Below, in pieces: positions 63,564 to 64,000 of a DNA stretch of 64,000 nt (its first letter is position 1; the number at the start of each line of letters is the position of its first letter). Source of the stretch: Maritimibacter sp. (GTDB taxonomy: Bacteria; Pseudomonadota; Alphaproteobacteria; Rhodobacterales; Rhodobacteraceae); NCBI GenBank assembly GCA_017792445.1, contig CP051232.1:3756001-3820000 (forward strand). Direction: 5' to 3'. The notes below the pieces were generated by a model that was not told where the DNA came from, did not search any database, and saw only the letters and a list, made by a program, of their open reading frames with translations. A program made the position numbers and the translations under genes.

Positions 63564-64000
63564 ATGAGTGCCGAGTTGGTGGGCGAGTTCGCGCTTATCT
63601 TCGTCGCTCTGGCGCTTGGCGGGCTGCTGAAAGGCGCGGTCGGGGCAGGGGCGCCGGTGGTGGCGGTGCCGGTTCTGGCGCTGTTCTTCGACGTGAAGCT
63701 GGCGGTTGCCGTGATGGTGATTCCCAACCTTTTCAGCAACCTGTGGCAGGGCTGGCAGTATCGGAAATCAAGGCTGCCCCGCCCGTTCACCTTGGGCCTT
63801 GCCCTGTCCGGCGCGATCGGCGCGGGAACCGGCAGCGTGATCCTTGCACTGGTGCCGTCGAACCTGCTGCTGCTGGCGGTGGCGGTGACCGTGCTGTTCT
63901 ACATCGCGTTCCGGCTGGCACGGCCCGACTGGGGGCTGAGCTATCCGGCGGCGCTGCGGGTCGTCTGGCCCGCGGGCTTCGTGGCGGGCAACCTGCAAGG
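63564..64000 (+). CDS. TauE/SafE-type membrane permease, 5' part
   Basis: The frame opens at ATG 63564 and runs off the window. The N-terminus is a row of hydrophobic segments, with ALGGLLKGAVGAGAPVVAVPVLALFF and VMVIPNLFSNLWQGWQYRK, which are typical of TauE/SafE (DUF81) anion exporters for sulfite, sulfonate or organic acids. It is divergent from pepM by 109 bases, so its export substrate could relate to phosphonate metabolism, but that is only positional. No good ribosome site is seen. Confidence 0.88.
   Translation, partial: MSAELVGEFALIFVALALGGLLKGAVGAGAPVVAVPVLALFFDVKLAVAVMVIPNLFSNLWQGWQYRKSRLPRPFTLGLALSGAIGAGTGSVILALVPSNLLLLAVAVTVLFYIAFRLARPDWGLSYPAALRVVWPAGFVAGNLQ

Overview
The window is GC-rich, densely coded alphaproteobacterial chromosome and almost certainly from a Rhodobacteraceae (Roseobacter-type) bacterium. 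The evidence is the 3' part of an RcGTA-type gene transfer agent cluster followed by cysE, the pdhA-pdhB-pdhC layout with a lipoyl domain on E1 beta, the zwf-pgl-pgi order, glnB-glnA, and several families of small structured intergenic repeats. I identify genes by recognising protein families and motifs; no searches were run.

Layout. 1-8431: tail genes of the gene transfer agent (chaperones, tape measure, distal tail, hub, NlpC/P60 peptidase, a very large megatron baseplate protein, a DUF2793 tail fibre) and a small conserved gene. 8521-20339: cysE, an AhpD-like protein, the pyruvate dehydrogenase operon, a DivIC/FtsB-like protein, an AidB-type acyl-CoA dehydrogenase, DUF3179, a zinc-ribbon membrane protein, a Hint-domain protein and two cyclophilins. 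20469-36826: mostly central carbon and nitrogen metabolism (pgk, class I fba, eno, glnB-glnA, NAD(P)HX repair as two genes, zwf-pgl-pgi) with a MetE-C-like protein, a cupin, a PRC-type exported protein and a radical SAM protein. 37100-43758: a GAF histidine kinase, a tandem palindromic repeat, tRNA-Gly(CCC), a serine hydrolase, a corrinoid-activation-type ferredoxin/ASKHA protein and a YejA-like binding protein.

43921-63454 is the most unusual part. It combines three phosphonate genes (PEP mutase fused to a nucleotidyltransferase, phosphonopyruvate decarboxylase, 2-aminoethylphosphonate transaminase), an alpha-oxoamine synthase of the serine palmitoyltransferase type, an SDR carrying the PPDTDTP signature of eukaryotic 3-ketosphinganine reductase, a desaturase resembling eukaryotic sphingolipid delta-4 desaturases, inositol-3-phosphate synthase, a CdsA-like enzyme, two CDP-alcohol phosphatidyltransferases, a separate cytidylyltransferase of the phosphocholine/aminoethylphosphonate type, a phosphatase-superfamily membrane protein, a GT4 glycosyltransferase, a Stealth protein, an FGGY kinase and an extra LptF/LptG-like permease pair. 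My inference is a locus for making, decorating and exporting a sphingoid or related long-chain-base lipid with an aminoethylphosphonate and/or phosphoinositol head group. A ceramide synthase is not visible, so the exact product is open.

Regulation: similar palindromes around GTTAGCGCTAAC lie upstream of zwf, fba and pdhA, suggesting one LacI-type regulator over central carbon metabolism. Intrinsic terminators are clear after pdhC and glnA. At least four classes of hairpin-forming intergenic repeats are described. The window opens inside a GTA gene and ends inside a TauE/SafE-type permease gene. No gene-free stretch exceeds about 300 bases; the two longest are 36827-37099, where I see only a 14-bp palindrome at 36845-36858, and 38240-38517, which holds the tandem repeat.
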